The notes beneath the pieces are model-generated. The model had not been told where the DNA came from. It did not search any database and saw only the letters and a list, made by a program, of their open reading frames with translations. This document shows, piece after piece, positions 17,917-26,505 of a DNA stretch of 28,200 nucleotides. The DNA is taken from the NCBI GenBank assembly GCA_007131625.1, contig SLQC01000269.1, forward strand, positions 1 to 28,200, read 5' to 3'. The stretch's first letter is position 1, and each line of letters starts with the position of its first letter. Source of the DNA: Balneolales bacterium (GTDB lineage: Bacteria; Bacteroidota; Rhodothermia; Balneolales; Natronogracilivirgulaceae). The position numbers and the translations under genes are program-made.

Positions 17917-19350
17917 TTACAATAATAACCAGCTCATCACCTGAATCGTGATGAGTCCGGTAATACCCATAATCAGTGTGGCCACCGTATGTGTTTTTAA
18001 TGCTGTAGAGGTATCCATCTCCGAAAATTTTGCTACGACCCAAAAATAACTGTCATTCACGTGTGAGACAGTCAATGAACCGGCACCGATAGCCAGCACC
18101 AGTAGTGCTTTACCCACTGTGGAGTCAAAGCCCAACGGTTCAATAAGCGGGGCAGTGATGGCCGCCGCTGTTATTATTGCCACTGTCGATGAACCCTGGG
18201 CTGTTTTTAAAAAAGCGGCGATCAAAAACGGTAAAAGTACACCCAGTCCCGCCATTTCGGCAAATTGGCCTGCAAAGGTTGCCAGTTCGGTTTGGCGAAG
18301 CACCATTCCGAAGGCACCGCCCGCTCCGGTAATCAGAATCACTACACCGGCTTTCTTCAACGCTTCTTCCATCCATACGGATGATTGCTTCATGGATCGT
18401 CCACTAATCATTAAAAAAGACAGCAGTACACCGGTCAGCAATGCAATAATTGGATCCCCCATAAACACAGCCGAAGAAAAAATCAGTTCGTTACCAAAGG
18501 GAGCTGTCGGGTATTCTGCCACTGATTTCAACGCGATTAGAATCAGTGGAAGAAGTATAGGTGCGATGGCGATTTTAAACGACGGAATCTCGTACGTTTT
18601 GGAAGTCTCCGCCCTGGAACCTTGCTCTGTGGATTCTTCCGAGATGTGCGTTTCCGGTGAGCCAACTTTTCTTTCTACAACGTCATTAGACTTTTTATCT
18701 ATGAGATCATATTGTGTTTTGGCGGCATTAAAATCATAACGTATATCATATTTTCGGCAATACAATGTGGCCCAGGCAAGGGCAGCAATCATCGCAGGAA
18801 TGGACACTGCCAGCCCAAGTATTATAACCCATCCGATATCAGCACCCAATGTAGCAGCAGCGGCCAGTGGACCGGGCGTAGGTGGAACAAACACGTGGGT
18901 GGCGTACAGTCCTGATGCCAGAGCTACAGCCAGCACAGTAAGTGAAAGACCGGTTCGCTTTGAAATAGCTTTATTAAGAGCCGACAAAACAATAAAACCG
19001 GAATCACAAAAAACCGGTATTGAGACAATGTATCCGGTCATGCTCATCGACAATGGTGCGTTGTGATCACCAACTTTCTCGAGTATCCGGTTAGCCAGTA
19101 CCCGGGCACCCCCGCTACGATCCAGAAACTCACCGATTATAGCTCCTGCTGCGATTACAATTCCTATACTTCGAAGTGTGGACCCGAATCCTTCGGCAAT
19201 GGAACCGACCAGATCAGTGACACCGAGTCCGGCTGGAAATCCGATCACAATGGCTCCAAATAAAAGAGCGATAAAAGGGTGAACATTCCAGCGAACAGTC
19301 AGAAACACAATAGCGGCAACTACAAAAAGCAACCAAATAAAGATACTCAT
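17917..19350 (-). CDS. GntP-family permease (gluconate-type proton symporter)
   Basis: This integral inner-membrane protein has about twelve hydrophobic segments and is 477 residues long when started at the ATG at 19350; the codon before it is TTG and less likely to be used. Family blocks include GAIIGEFLDRSGGARVLA at 69-86, IPVFCDSGFIVL at 111-122, HVFVPPTPGPLAAAA at 152-166 and KTAQGSSTVAIITAAA in the second half. GntP proteins import gluconate and related sugar acids or hydroxy acids with protons. An unusually long hydrophilic loop occupies about residues 200-258 (rich in Lys, Glu and Ser), between the two halves. It lies in a minus-strand row with the PHP-domain gene upstream and the phosphoesterase downstream, which suggests uptake of a product those enzymes release. 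The exact substrate cannot be told from sequence. Confidence 0.92.
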   Translation of the reverse strand: MSIFIWLLFVVAAIVFLTVRWNVHPFIALLFGAIVIGFPAGLGVTDLVGSIAEGFGSTLRSIGIVIAAGAIIGEFLDRSGGARVLANRILEKVGDHNAPLSMSMTGYIVSIPVFCDSGFIVLSALNKAISKRTGLSLTVLAVALASGLYATHVFVPPTPGPLAAAATLGADIGWVIILGLAVSIPAMIAALAWATLYCRKYDIRYDFNAAKTQYDLIDKKSNDVVERKVGSPETHISEESTEQGSRAETSKTYEIPSFKIAIAPILLPLILIALKSVAEYPTAPFGNELIFSSAVFMGDPIIALLTGVLLSFLMISGRSMKQSSVWMEEALKKAGVVILITGAGGAFGMVLRQTELATFAGQFAEMAGLGVLLPFLIAAFLKTAQGSSTVAIITAAAITAPLIEPLGFDSTVGKALLVLAIGAGSLTVSHVNDSYFWVVAKFSEMDTSTALKTHTVATLIMGITGLITIQVMSWLLL

Positions 19351-19465
19351 CAACGGAATGGTTTGGGTTTACAAGATATCTGAAATCTTTTGAAATGAAG
19401 ACGCAGGGCGATTTTTTAAAATTCGGACTGTTTTTTTGCAGGCTATAATGCCGCCGGGTGCAGTT

Positions 19466-20614
19466 TTACCTCGGGGTTTCCTGAATTTCTATAAAAGACC
19501 AGGGTTGTGTATGAGTTCGGCCAGAGCGAGATGTGATTTTGGCATATACCCATCCGCCATTCAACTTGTCGAAGTGCTCCCTGTAGTTAAGTGTCTTGCC
19601 GGTGGCAAGCTTCTTACCTCCGGTATGTATCCACTCTATTTTTTTCGCATCTTTCGATGTTATCGTGATTTTGTTACGTGATTGGTCAACCACGATTGAC
19701 TGTATTTCGGGGGGGGAACTTCTGTTTGTGCCACTGTCGTCTTCGTCAGGGGACTGGGTGATATAAAAAGCGCCATCGACGATCGCCTGAACAACATTTT
19801 CTATCGAATGTTCTTCCAGAATAAAGTAGTTTCTGTTAATATCTCTTGCCTGGTGGAATCCAGATCGATTGAATGAATAATCGTCGCTAGCGAATTGCCA
19901 CCATTTTGTGAGGCCGGAATCAAGGACTGTATGATACACATTTGCGTATCGATTGAAGCGGTTAAGATGAAAGACATCCATTCCGGCAAGAAGCTCATTG
20001 GCATCCTTCCACAGCAGTACCGTCTGTACGCTACCGGTATAATGAGTCAGATATACAACAGACGTATTACCCACTTCCGGATTCGCGATAATACCTGCTT
20101 GCATGGTCTCTTCGGTTTCATTGTTACAATCGGGCTTATATTGCGTATTTATACCAACATGGTGTTGTAGCCGCCCGCCATCGTATTCTCCACCCGGAAT
20201 TGCAACCATACCGTCAGAGTGATATTTATTTAACATTTCCCCAGTATGCTCATAACCGGTAGCATGGTGGATCCATGGCCAATACCCATGAACTTGATCA
20301 TGATCGGTACGACACCAGGCATCTCCAATTACAGCACCGCGATGACCGGTTTCTTCGTATAGTTTGTCAGGCACTCCCTTGTCATGATGTCTGATATGGA
20401 CATGAAATGCATAATAGCCCTGTTTATTTGACCAATCCACCGACTCATATGGGTCGTATGAGAGTAGTCGCAGCCCGGTTGATATAGTCGCTGTGTTATC
20501 CGAATTGTTCTGGGCATCTGTACTTACGCGCCGGCTGTCCTCTTTTGATAGAGCATCCAAGGCGATCAGCATTACTCCGCACAAAGCTGCAATTACAACT
20601 ATTCGGTTTCTCAT
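19466..20614 (-). CDS. Secreted PHP-domain protein (CehA/McbA-like)
   Basis: The 382-residue product starts with a signal peptide (MRNRIVVIAALCGVMLIALD). The body has features of PHP-fold metal-dependent hydrolases of the CehA/McbA type: FHVHIRHHDKG at 70-80 (first metal motif, HVH), IPGGEYDGGRLQHHVGIN at 139-156, and a late helix reading SIENVVQAIVDGAFYIT. It closes with a small beta domain (IEWIHTGGKKL, GGWVYAKITSRSGRTHTQPW) typical of this group. Relatives hydrolyse phosphoester or ester bonds, but many are uncharacterised. The start is fixed by an excellent ribosome binding site (GGAGGAGAT, 20620-20628), which can be buried in a hairpin. A short upstream frame ends in a TGA overlapping this ATG. 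The gene precedes the GntP permease on the same strand. Confidence 0.75.
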   Translation of the reverse strand: MRNRIVVIAALCGVMLIALDALSKEDSRRVSTDAQNNSDNTATISTGLRLLSYDPYESVDWSNKQGYYAFHVHIRHHDKGVPDKLYEETGHRGAVIGDAWCRTDHDQVHGYWPWIHHATGYEHTGEMLNKYHSDGMVAIPGGEYDGGRLQHHVGINTQYKPDCNNETEETMQAGIIANPEVGNTSVVYLTHYTGSVQTVLLWKDANELLAGMDVFHLNRFNRYANVYHTVLDSGLTKWWQFASDDYSFNRSGFHQARDINRNYFILEEHSIENVVQAIVDGAFYITQSPDEDDSGTNRSSPPEIQSIVVDQSRNKITITSKDAKKIEWIHTGGKKLATGKTLNYREHFDKLNGGWVYAKITSRSGRTHTQPWSFIEIQETPR

Positions 20615-20889
20615 TGATGATCTCCTCCACCATGGAAAACGGAGGAGATAAGCGGGAAGACGTCATTGACTACGATCAGTGGCAGTGCTGAATAAGTGGC
20701 GGAGTGGCGTGAAGCTGTCAGGATATTGCTTTTTAGTGGCAAAGTCGCCAGTTCCAGTTGGTTATGTTTTGGTGGAGCTGTTATTGTAAATGATGTGGCA
20801 CTGTTATAGCCGCTCGGGCTTTGATATACAGTCTGTCCAATATACAGGCTCGGTTTGGCAATAAGATAGTGAGCAAACATAATTGTCAT
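20611..20889 (-). CDS. Possible small leader or remnant ORF overlapping the PHP-gene start
   Basis: A 92-codon frame begins at an ATG at 20889, and its TGA overlaps the ATG of the PHP-domain gene (ATGA arrangement), the classic geometry for translational coupling. The product (MTIMFAHYLIAKPSLYIGQT and onward, ending FHGGGDHQ) has no signal peptide and matches no family I know. Codon choice is mixed and the protein-like character is weak, so it may be a decayed gene end or a chance frame. Its interest comes from running straight through the hairpin that hides the downstream ribosome binding site. Confidence 0.3.
   Translation of the reverse strand: MTIMFAHYLIAKPSLYIGQTVYQSPSGYNSATSFTITAPPKHNQLELATLPLKSNILTASRHSATYSALPLIVVNDVFPLISSVFHGGGDHQ
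20620..20649 (-). promoter_or_regulatory. Hairpin burying the Shine-Dalgarno sequence of the PHP-domain gene
   Basis: In the minus-strand transcript ATCTCCTCC (20649-20641) pairs perfectly over nine bases with GGAGGAGAT (20628-20620), leaving a 12-base loop. The right arm is the whole ribosome binding site, about 5 bases before the ATG at 20614. Such strong Shine-Dalgarno complementarity is rare in this window, so deliberate control of translation is plausible. Confidence 0.6.
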
Positions 20890-21165
20890 TGTGGGAGTTA
20901 TAAATTATTATCGGCATTGTTTTTTGCTATGGCAATGCATATGAATGGCAGCATGTTGCAAGTAAATTAACATTTACGAGCATCTTGCCAAAGAGCAATA
21001 TACACCAGCGCAGGGGATGTTGTGACCATGTCCGGGTTACTTAAACCGCTTCAAAATGAATTAACTTTTATTTGCAGTTAAAGTGTTTAATAAAGGTTCT
21101 TTGTCGCGATTTTTAAACCTTTTTATTCATAAGCCCTGGTCATTTAATCTGGCCATGTAATATTG
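20890..21165. other. Spacer downstream of the truncated sulfatase
   Basis: This 276-base AT-rich stretch follows the premature end of the sulfatase. In frame after its stop there is a further short open piece (QYYMARLNDQGL, then a stop), but no recognisable sulfatase C-terminus in any frame. If the 92-codon frame at 20611-20889 is not real, the gene-free stretch extends to 20615-21165. The missing sulfatase part seems to have been deleted rather than frameshifted. Confidence 0.4.
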
Positions 21166-21810
21166 TCAGGTCAAGTTCATCCAGAATCCTCCCCAATTAG
21201 TATCCCAGGGTTGCCAGACGGTGTCATTTTCATGCAGAGGCCTGTTATACCCCTCAGGATAGTCATTTGGCATCCCCGGTCTCTCATTCTTAACATGATC
21301 GAAAACATCTGATGGGTCTCTTCGAATATGCCATTTCCCTGTAAAATACGTTTCATAACCGGCCTGCTGCATCAGGTTACCCCACATGGGACGGGGCAAA
21401 GGTTCTTCATGCTGGCCTTCCCTCGTTATAACTCCGTTAATAGTCTCACCAAAGTCAGGAAGCTCGCTGTCTCTGTATTCCTGTTCAAGTTGCCGAGCTC
21501 TCCATAATGATGATCCGGTAATAAGCATGGCTCTTGAAGGAATACAGACGGCACCGCTCCAGGAACCCATATTATATGCATGGGTGAAGGTTGTACCGTC
21601 TCTCACAAGTCGATCAAGATTGGGAGTTTTAATTTCAGAATTTCCAAGCGCATTGACCATTCTGAAGCTCTGGTCATCAGCAAAAATAAAAAGGATATTG
21701 GGCTTTTGTTCTTTTTCAGGAGAAGTACTGCAGGCGTTAAACATGGCAACTGCCGGAATTCCCAACACGAGAAACTTAATTCCGGAATTAAAAATATTCA
21801 GGTAGTCCAT
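21166..21810 (-). pseudogene. Truncated sulfatase (S1 family), N-terminal part only
   Basis: The 214-residue product starts with a hydrophobic signal ending in FNAC (candidate lipidation Cys27). The first half of a formylglycine sulfatase follows: PNILFIFADDQ at 37-47 with metal-binding Asp45 and Asp46, KTPNLDRLVRDGTTFTHAY at 61-79, and the CxPSR activation motif CIPSR at 89-93. It continues through YFTGKWH but stops right after GGFWMNLT. Family members are about 450-550 residues, and the C-terminal half with further metal and sulfate ligands (the D-N/H motif and the distal Lys) is absent. An active enzyme is therefore very unlikely. Relatives desulfate polysaccharides such as ulvan, carrageenan or fucoidan, which fits the neighbours. 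It is divergent from the rhamnose mutarotase gene. Confidence 0.85.
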
Positions 21811-22077
21811 AACTTATTAGTTAATTAATTATGCGATATAATTAACCGACCCTCAGGGTGGGAAGTAGGGGATTAGTAAAACTTAATTTTGAATATACCA
21901 ATCCCTTTAAAAAGATCCTCATAAATTATACCCAATTAGCAAAGGTGATATTCCACTAATTTAACATATACTGTGACAACAGCTTTTTTTGAAATCAACA
22001 CGAAGTAAGGGAAGAGTTTTAGTGATCAGGAATTGCTGACACCAGGACCATATCAATAGTAACATAATGTACTTGTT
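21811..22077. other. Divergent promoter region between the sulfatase remnant and rhaM
   Basis: This 267-base AT-rich region lies between divergent genes. It contains a TAATTTTG sequence at 21884-21891 that matches the Bacteroidota -7 pattern TAnnTTTG on the plus strand. No TTTG-like -33 element sits at the proper distance, so the promoter call is weak. A small CCCT-C-AGGG palindrome occurs near 21850-21858. Nothing else stands out. Confidence 0.3.
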
Positions 22078-22401
22078 ATGATAAGAAAAGCATTTAAAAT
22101 GAAATTAAAACCCGGATTCAAAGATGAATACAAGAAGAGGCATGATCAAATCTGGCCTGAACTTAAGGATGCATTACTGAAAGCGGGTATTTATGAGTAT
22201 TCGATCTTTTTTGATCAGTACAGCCATACCTTGTTTGCTTTCCAAAAACTGAAAAAGGACCACGAATCAGATCAACTTCCCGAATTGTCGATCATGAAAA
22301 AATGGTGGGATCATATGAAAGATATTATGGAAGTTAATCCTGATAATTCTCCTGTGGTCGTACCCTTGGAAGAAGTATTTTATTTGGAAAAGGACGAATA
22401 A
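22078..22401 (+). CDS. rhaM: L-rhamnose mutarotase
   Basis: The 107-residue cytoplasmic protein interconverts the alpha and beta anomers of L-rhamnose, feeding its catabolism. It matches the RhaM/RhaU family end to end: RKAFKMKLKPGFKDEYKKRH, IWPELKDALLKAGIYEYSIF, MKKWWDHMKDIMEVNPDNSP and a final PLEEVFYLE. The central His of the YKKRH motif and the Trp pair in KKWWDHM are family landmarks. Length is typical (about 104-110). The ATG at 22078 has no clear ribosome binding site. It is the only plus-strand gene between 15.6 and 28.1 kb and stands without rhaA, rhaB, rhaD or a transporter in view. That argues that the surrounding enzymes release rhamnose, with the rest of the pathway encoded elsewhere. 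Confidence 0.93.
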   Translation: MIRKAFKMKLKPGFKDEYKKRHDQIWPELKDALLKAGIYEYSIFFDQYSHTLFAFQKLKKDHESDQLPELSIMKKWWDHMKDIMEVNPDNSPVVVPLEEVFYLEKDE

Positions 22402-22455
22402 AGAATACTTCAGGTTAACAGGACTGGGAACTTAATTACAGGAATACCCGCATGC

Positions 22456-24909
22456 TTATTTTTCTCCCGGCATGATTAACACCTCATCCAGCTCAAGGGC
22501 GTGGTCTTTTTTTACGCGATCAGGGTCTTCAGACCAGAAGCGAAGCCCTTCGAGGACGTCTACATCAGGATAGTAACTCCGGATGATACGGGCGTCGAGT
22601 TCCAGGTCATGCCATTTTCCATCATCTATGAGCCTGGGAAGTTCCGGATTGTCCCCGGCACGTGCAGAAGCCGAACTGACTGCAAGCCAAACTTCACGTT
22701 GTGTATTATCTGGTATGGGAAATGCGCGAATATACACCCCGACAGGTGTACCTGGCTCGAGACGGTAACGGATACGTATGCGGGGATGAGTGTCAAGGTT
22801 CCAGTATCGGGGGTGAACCCACGCCGGCAAATGACTGCCGTTTTCCGGCGCATATGCCCGCAGCCATCCGGAACCGACAGACATGCTATTTTCGTGGGGT
22901 ATTACACGGTTGTCCCCCCGAGGATGGCTCCAGGGTGGTGGCGTTTCCTCTCCTTCCTCAAGCACAAGAACACGTTCCCACGCAGCGGGAGCAGGCCGGT
23001 AACTTTGCCAGCGCCACCACCATTCTTCATCTTCAACAGAAAATGTGCTATGGAGAAGAGGTTTGGCAGGGTCTTCTGCTTCTTTAACCACAATATAACC
23101 GGTGCCGCGGTGAACTCTGCCGTCATCGTCTTCAACGCGAACACGTATGGGGTAGTCATAGGCATCAGCGTATTTGTGGATTATGCTCGTTTCATTTTCG
23201 ACAAGCGTTCCATCACCTAGACGCCACTGGATGGAATTAACTTCCGGGATACCTCGTAACATCAGTTCAAGCGTAACCGGTTCTCCAGGTAAAGCCTCAA
23301 AGGGGGTTGCCCGGATTTCTACGGAGGGACGGCCACGCTCATGTTCAAACGCTCCCACGTCCGGATTGGACCCACCCCAGGGAAAACTCACGGGATCGCC
23401 ATCCTTCCATGTTACCATACGGTCGAGTACAATTTCGCCATTTCTCTGCCTGACCTCAAGCACCCGAGCCTGCTGAAGGGTTTCTCCTACCGCAATGATG
23501 TCACCTGATTCTCCCGGTATGCCGAAACCATCAAAAAATACCGAGGCATCTGTCACAGGGAGAATGGTACCTTCTCCATCGTCTCGAGTCCGTGTGAGAG
23601 AGGTTCCAGCATTTCGGAGCAAGCTTCGTTTCCCGAGACTGTGATGGTACTGATCAGCATCTGCAAAACCCGGTTGATTCTCGACATTGTCCTTAAAAAC
23701 CTCACCATATTTCTCTCTCCATGCAGCTTTTTCCACAGCAGCGACTCCATAGCCTTTTCCGTCCCAGTTTATGGTATCATCCCACTCTTTTTCCGGACCC
23801 CAGAACACATTAGAACGGAAACTCACGGATTCCGGACTTCCGCTGTCCACCCGGAGTTGAGTCCATGCTCCATGGGGATCGTTTTCTGCAAAAATGTTAT
23901 TTGTAAAAAGTATATCGCGGGACTGTACGCCGCCACGAACGCCGCGAACACGTAATCCGTAGTGGGCATTTTTATGAAATACATTATGGTACACCCGTAT
24001 GGTCTCCATAGGGTCGTCTGCCCATGAATAAAAATCAATGGCACCGCCCGGGTTTCGAAAGACTCTATTGAACCGAAAGATTCCCTCCTGAACAGCGAAC
24101 TTTGCGTTGGAACTGGCTGATCGTCCACTATTGTATGCATTTGTAATGATATTATTTTCAAACAATACCATCCTGGTAGTGAAAAATTCAAAGGGCCTAC
24201 CCCAAGCGGCATGAAACACATTCCCCCGAAGCACCAACTTTGAATTGGAGCCGGGTGGAAAAATTTGCAGCGGTGAATGCCCAGCCCTGCTAATAGCATT
24301 TCCCTCGAATACCACTTGTTCGGAGTAGCTGATTCTGGCCATATTAAAAGCGTTTTTACGCAATACGGAATCCATTACCCATATATTTCGGCTGCTTACG
24401 ATGTGGAAAGGCATGCTTCCGTAGCCATGCTCGAAAAGGCAATCCGCTACTATAATATGTTCACTGTCTTCTATCAGGAGCCAACGACCGCTCTGCTCGA
24501 CCGGGTCCACGTGAAAACCTTCGAGGAGAATATGCTCGACCTGCTCAATTCGGATCGGATATGGATCCTTTCCACCTCCCTCGAATCGGACTGTCCGCCT
24601 TTCATCCGCCTTGAATATGATGGGTTCATCGTATGTTCCACTGTGTTGCGGTGCCAGGGTGCCTTCGTAACTGCCGGGCAGAATTATCACCTTATCGCCC
24701 GCTTTGGCCATTTTTCCAGCCTGTTCCAATGAAGCCCAAGGGGTTTGCTCAGTGCCGGGAGCTTCGTCATCGCCATTCGGACCAACGTAATAAACGTTAC
24801 CGCTGTTCTGGGCATTTCCCTGAAAAAAGACAATAGCTGCCAACGCAACTGTCATCAGTATCCGTTTAGTGAACCGGGATATATTGGGATTTGAAAAGAT
24901 ATCCGACAT
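22456..24909 (-). CDS. Secreted right-handed beta-helix protein with PKD domain (polysaccharide lyase-like)
   Basis: The 817-residue product has a signal peptide (about 14-34, cleavage near GNAQ). It then opens like pectin-lyase-fold proteins: VYYVGPNGDDEAPGTEQTPW at 39-58 and GDKVIILPGSYEG at 71-83. Repeated Asn-rich coils follow (FEGNAIS, LRGNVF, FENNIIT, YHNVFHKN, FTNNIF) to about 425, with a closing GAFEHE near 519-524. A PKD-like domain spans about 528-609 (WRLGDG, then IHKYADAYDYPIRV). A beta-sandwich at about 618-817, with WHDLELDARI and LRFWSEDPD, resembles a carbohydrate-binding module. Alginate lyase family PL6 or chondroitinase-like lyases share this architecture, but no catalytic Lys/Arg pair could be assigned. 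The neighbours suggest action on a rhamnose-bearing polysaccharide. Start: ATG at 24909; an ATG at 24855 would also keep a signal. Confidence 0.82.
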   Translation of the reverse strand: MSDIFSNPNISRFTKRILMTVALAAIVFFQGNAQNSGNVYYVGPNGDDEAPGTEQTPWASLEQAGKMAKAGDKVIILPGSYEGTLAPQHSGTYDEPIIFKADERRTVRFEGGGKDPYPIRIEQVEHILLEGFHVDPVEQSGRWLLIEDSEHIIVADCLFEHGYGSMPFHIVSSRNIWVMDSVLRKNAFNMARISYSEQVVFEGNAISRAGHSPLQIFPPGSNSKLVLRGNVFHAAWGRPFEFFTTRMVLFENNIITNAYNSGRSASSNAKFAVQEGIFRFNRVFRNPGGAIDFYSWADDPMETIRVYHNVFHKNAHYGLRVRGVRGGVQSRDILFTNNIFAENDPHGAWTQLRVDSGSPESVSFRSNVFWGPEKEWDDTINWDGKGYGVAAVEKAAWREKYGEVFKDNVENQPGFADADQYHHSLGKRSLLRNAGTSLTRTRDDGEGTILPVTDASVFFDGFGIPGESGDIIAVGETLQQARVLEVRQRNGEIVLDRMVTWKDGDPVSFPWGGSNPDVGAFEHERGRPSVEIRATPFEALPGEPVTLELMLRGIPEVNSIQWRLGDGTLVENETSIIHKYADAYDYPIRVRVEDDDGRVHRGTGYIVVKEAEDPAKPLLHSTFSVEDEEWWWRWQSYRPAPAAWERVLVLEEGEETPPPWSHPRGDNRVIPHENSMSVGSGWLRAYAPENGSHLPAWVHPRYWNLDTHPRIRIRYRLEPGTPVGVYIRAFPIPDNTQREVWLAVSSASARAGDNPELPRLIDDGKWHDLELDARIIRSYYPDVDVLEGLRFWSEDPDRVKKDHALELDEVLIMPGEK

Positions 24910-25094
24910 TATTTACTGTCCGTATTTAAAAATGAATCCAATATGGAATGAATATAAAGCAGTTTCGAGTGAATGGACATAAACTTTGTATTGTAATGTG
25001 GTGGGTTACACCCTGATTGCTGTTGACAGGGGCGATTAACATCGACTTGCATTGCAACCGATGGCCCAGTTCCTGGTTCATCATGGTAAAAGCT

Positions 25095-26279
25095 TTAATT
25101 CGATTCTCCGTCCGGTATCCGTAGTCTTGAAAAATACATCGGTCCTGAACCGCTTACATGACCGATGTAGCTGAGCCAAATCTCATCGTCGTATTCGACA
25201 ACACCGGGATAGCTGCTGCCATTATCTACACCTACAATTCTGGTTAGTAACGCTTCCTCGGGGTCAATTAAAAAAAGGGCTACCCTTACAGTACCTCTGA
25301 CCCTTCCGGCGCCAAGTAACCGGCCGTCGCTGAGAGTGATGATAATTGGTCCGCCCAGATCTCTTTCAAAGCCATTAATTGTCTTGACGGGTTGCCGATC
25401 TTCCGGGCCGTTCCAATAAGCGTCCAGTTCATGCCACTGCCAATCCCGGTCGTAAGGAGGCCTGCTGACACCCAGGGCTGCACGTGCATCCAGTCCTGCT
25501 CGCAACAGGACATAAGCCGTTCCGTCATGACCGAAAGAAAGGGCGGCTTCGTTGCCGTGTCCGCCAGGAAACATGTTCTCTTTCAGCGGTACCCAGGTTT
25601 TGCCATCCCTGGTGCGGTACAACGTCCCATCGGGGTCTTTGCCGCTATAGCCGATACTGTAACCAAAATTTTCGTGCCATGCGACGTCCCAGCGCCATGT
25701 ATTGATACCGGTTGGGCATGTGAAGGGTTTGCTCCAGTTTTCACCATCGGCGGAAAGCCAGGTGACAGACTGTCGTTGAATAGTTTGCCCGTTGACAGTT
25801 TGAAAAGGAGCGACATCTTCAATATACCTAATTGATGCGTTGAGCATTAGCATTCCGTCAGCAGTCACGGAGAGACGGGGGTCGCGCACATCACCGGTTT
25901 CCGACTCAAACAGTGCGATGGATTCCCAGTGGATACCGTCCGACGAGCGAATGATTCTGCCGCGCCCGGAGATATGGTTGCCGTGAATTTCCCCTTCCCG
26001 AAATGAACTATACCAATATCCATTGAACCGGGCCAGGTGTGGAAATTCGATACGGGTTTGATCCCGGTCTTTTATACGTGTTATGTCCCAGATCCTGATA
26101 CCGACATCATGAGGGATAATCAACGGTTTGTTTTCAGGTACAACAGACAAAGGAATTTTGCTATCGTTTACATTCAGTGTATTATTGCCCAGAATCACGG
26201 CATTTGGTCTAATACTTACTACAAAAACCAATATCGACACCGTAGCGATACAAATAATTATATTATTATTTCGAATCAT
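25095..26279 (-). CDS. Sialidase-like (Asp-box) secreted beta-propeller protein
   Basis: The 394-residue product has an N-terminal hydrophobic segment (IIICIATVSILVFVV) acting as signal or anchor. At least three Asp-box motifs follow: SSDGIHW at 112-118, SADGENW at 176-182 and TRDGKTW at 223-229. This marks the six-bladed propeller of sialidases and related glycosidases. YWYSSFREGEIH at 88-99 supplies a candidate Arg of the sialic-acid Arg triad, but a full triad and the Tyr/Glu pair were not established, so the substrate may not be sialic acid. The ATG at 26279 is chosen over an upstream in-frame start at 26312 because AGGAGA at 26284-26289 sits 4 bases before it. It could hydrolyse a terminal sugar from the same polysaccharide as the neighbouring beta-helix protein. 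Confidence 0.78.
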   Translation of the reverse strand: MIRNNNIIICIATVSILVFVVSIRPNAVILGNNTLNVNDSKIPLSVVPENKPLIIPHDVGIRIWDITRIKDRDQTRIEFPHLARFNGYWYSSFREGEIHGNHISGRGRIIRSSDGIHWESIALFESETGDVRDPRLSVTADGMLMLNASIRYIEDVAPFQTVNGQTIQRQSVTWLSADGENWSKPFTCPTGINTWRWDVAWHENFGYSIGYSGKDPDGTLYRTRDGKTWVPLKENMFPGGHGNEAALSFGHDGTAYVLLRAGLDARAALGVSRPPYDRDWQWHELDAYWNGPEDRQPVKTINGFERDLGGPIIITLSDGRLLGAGRVRGTVRVALFLIDPEEALLTRIVGVDNGSSYPGVVEYDDEIWLSYIGHVSGSGPMYFSRLRIPDGESN

Positions 26280-26283
26280 TATG

Positions 26284-26289
26284 TCTCCT
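26284..26289 (-). promoter_or_regulatory. Ribosome binding site deciding the sialidase-like start
   Basis: On the minus strand AGGAGA is followed by four bases and then the ATG at 26279. It is one of few clear Shine-Dalgarno sequences in the window and lies inside the longer alternative frame, so the shorter product is preferred. Confidence 0.65.
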
Positions 26290-26447
26290 GTTCGTTCATT
26301 AATTTGTAACAAAAATAATGATCATGATAATCCTCATGACAGTGAAGTTGGGTATAATGGTGAAAAGTCCTTGGATAGTAGCTACCGATTAATAGTGCAG
26401 AGCCCATGGATAGTTGCAGTCGATTAAACAAAAGAAGATCACCATCT

Positions 26448-26489
26448 GTGGTCAAAAATCTGAATCTAGTGGTCAATAATCTGAATCTA
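26448..26489. repeat. 21-bp direct tandem duplication, possible IS end
   Basis: Two adjacent 21-bp units at 26448-26468 and 26469-26489 differ by a single base; both begin GTGGTCAA and end ATCTGAATCTA. Abutting direct repeats with a GTGGTCA-like core recall the multiple terminal repeats of IS21-family elements. They lie just before the coding remnant, so a lost element that truncated a gene here is plausible. Confidence 0.5.
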
Positions 26490-26505
26490 TACGTTGTTTC
26501 TTTAA

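Noticed and set aside
18119..18739. Plus-strand open frame of 206 codons
   Set aside because: Antisense to the GntP permease; its composition mirrors the permease codons.
22501..23220. Plus-strand open frame of 239 codons
   Set aside because: Antisense to the C-terminal part of the beta-helix/PKD protein, which is continuous and well formed.
26448..26489. Repeat pair considered as a CRISPR array
   Set aside because: Only two units, directly abutting without spacers, and no cas-like gene in the window.
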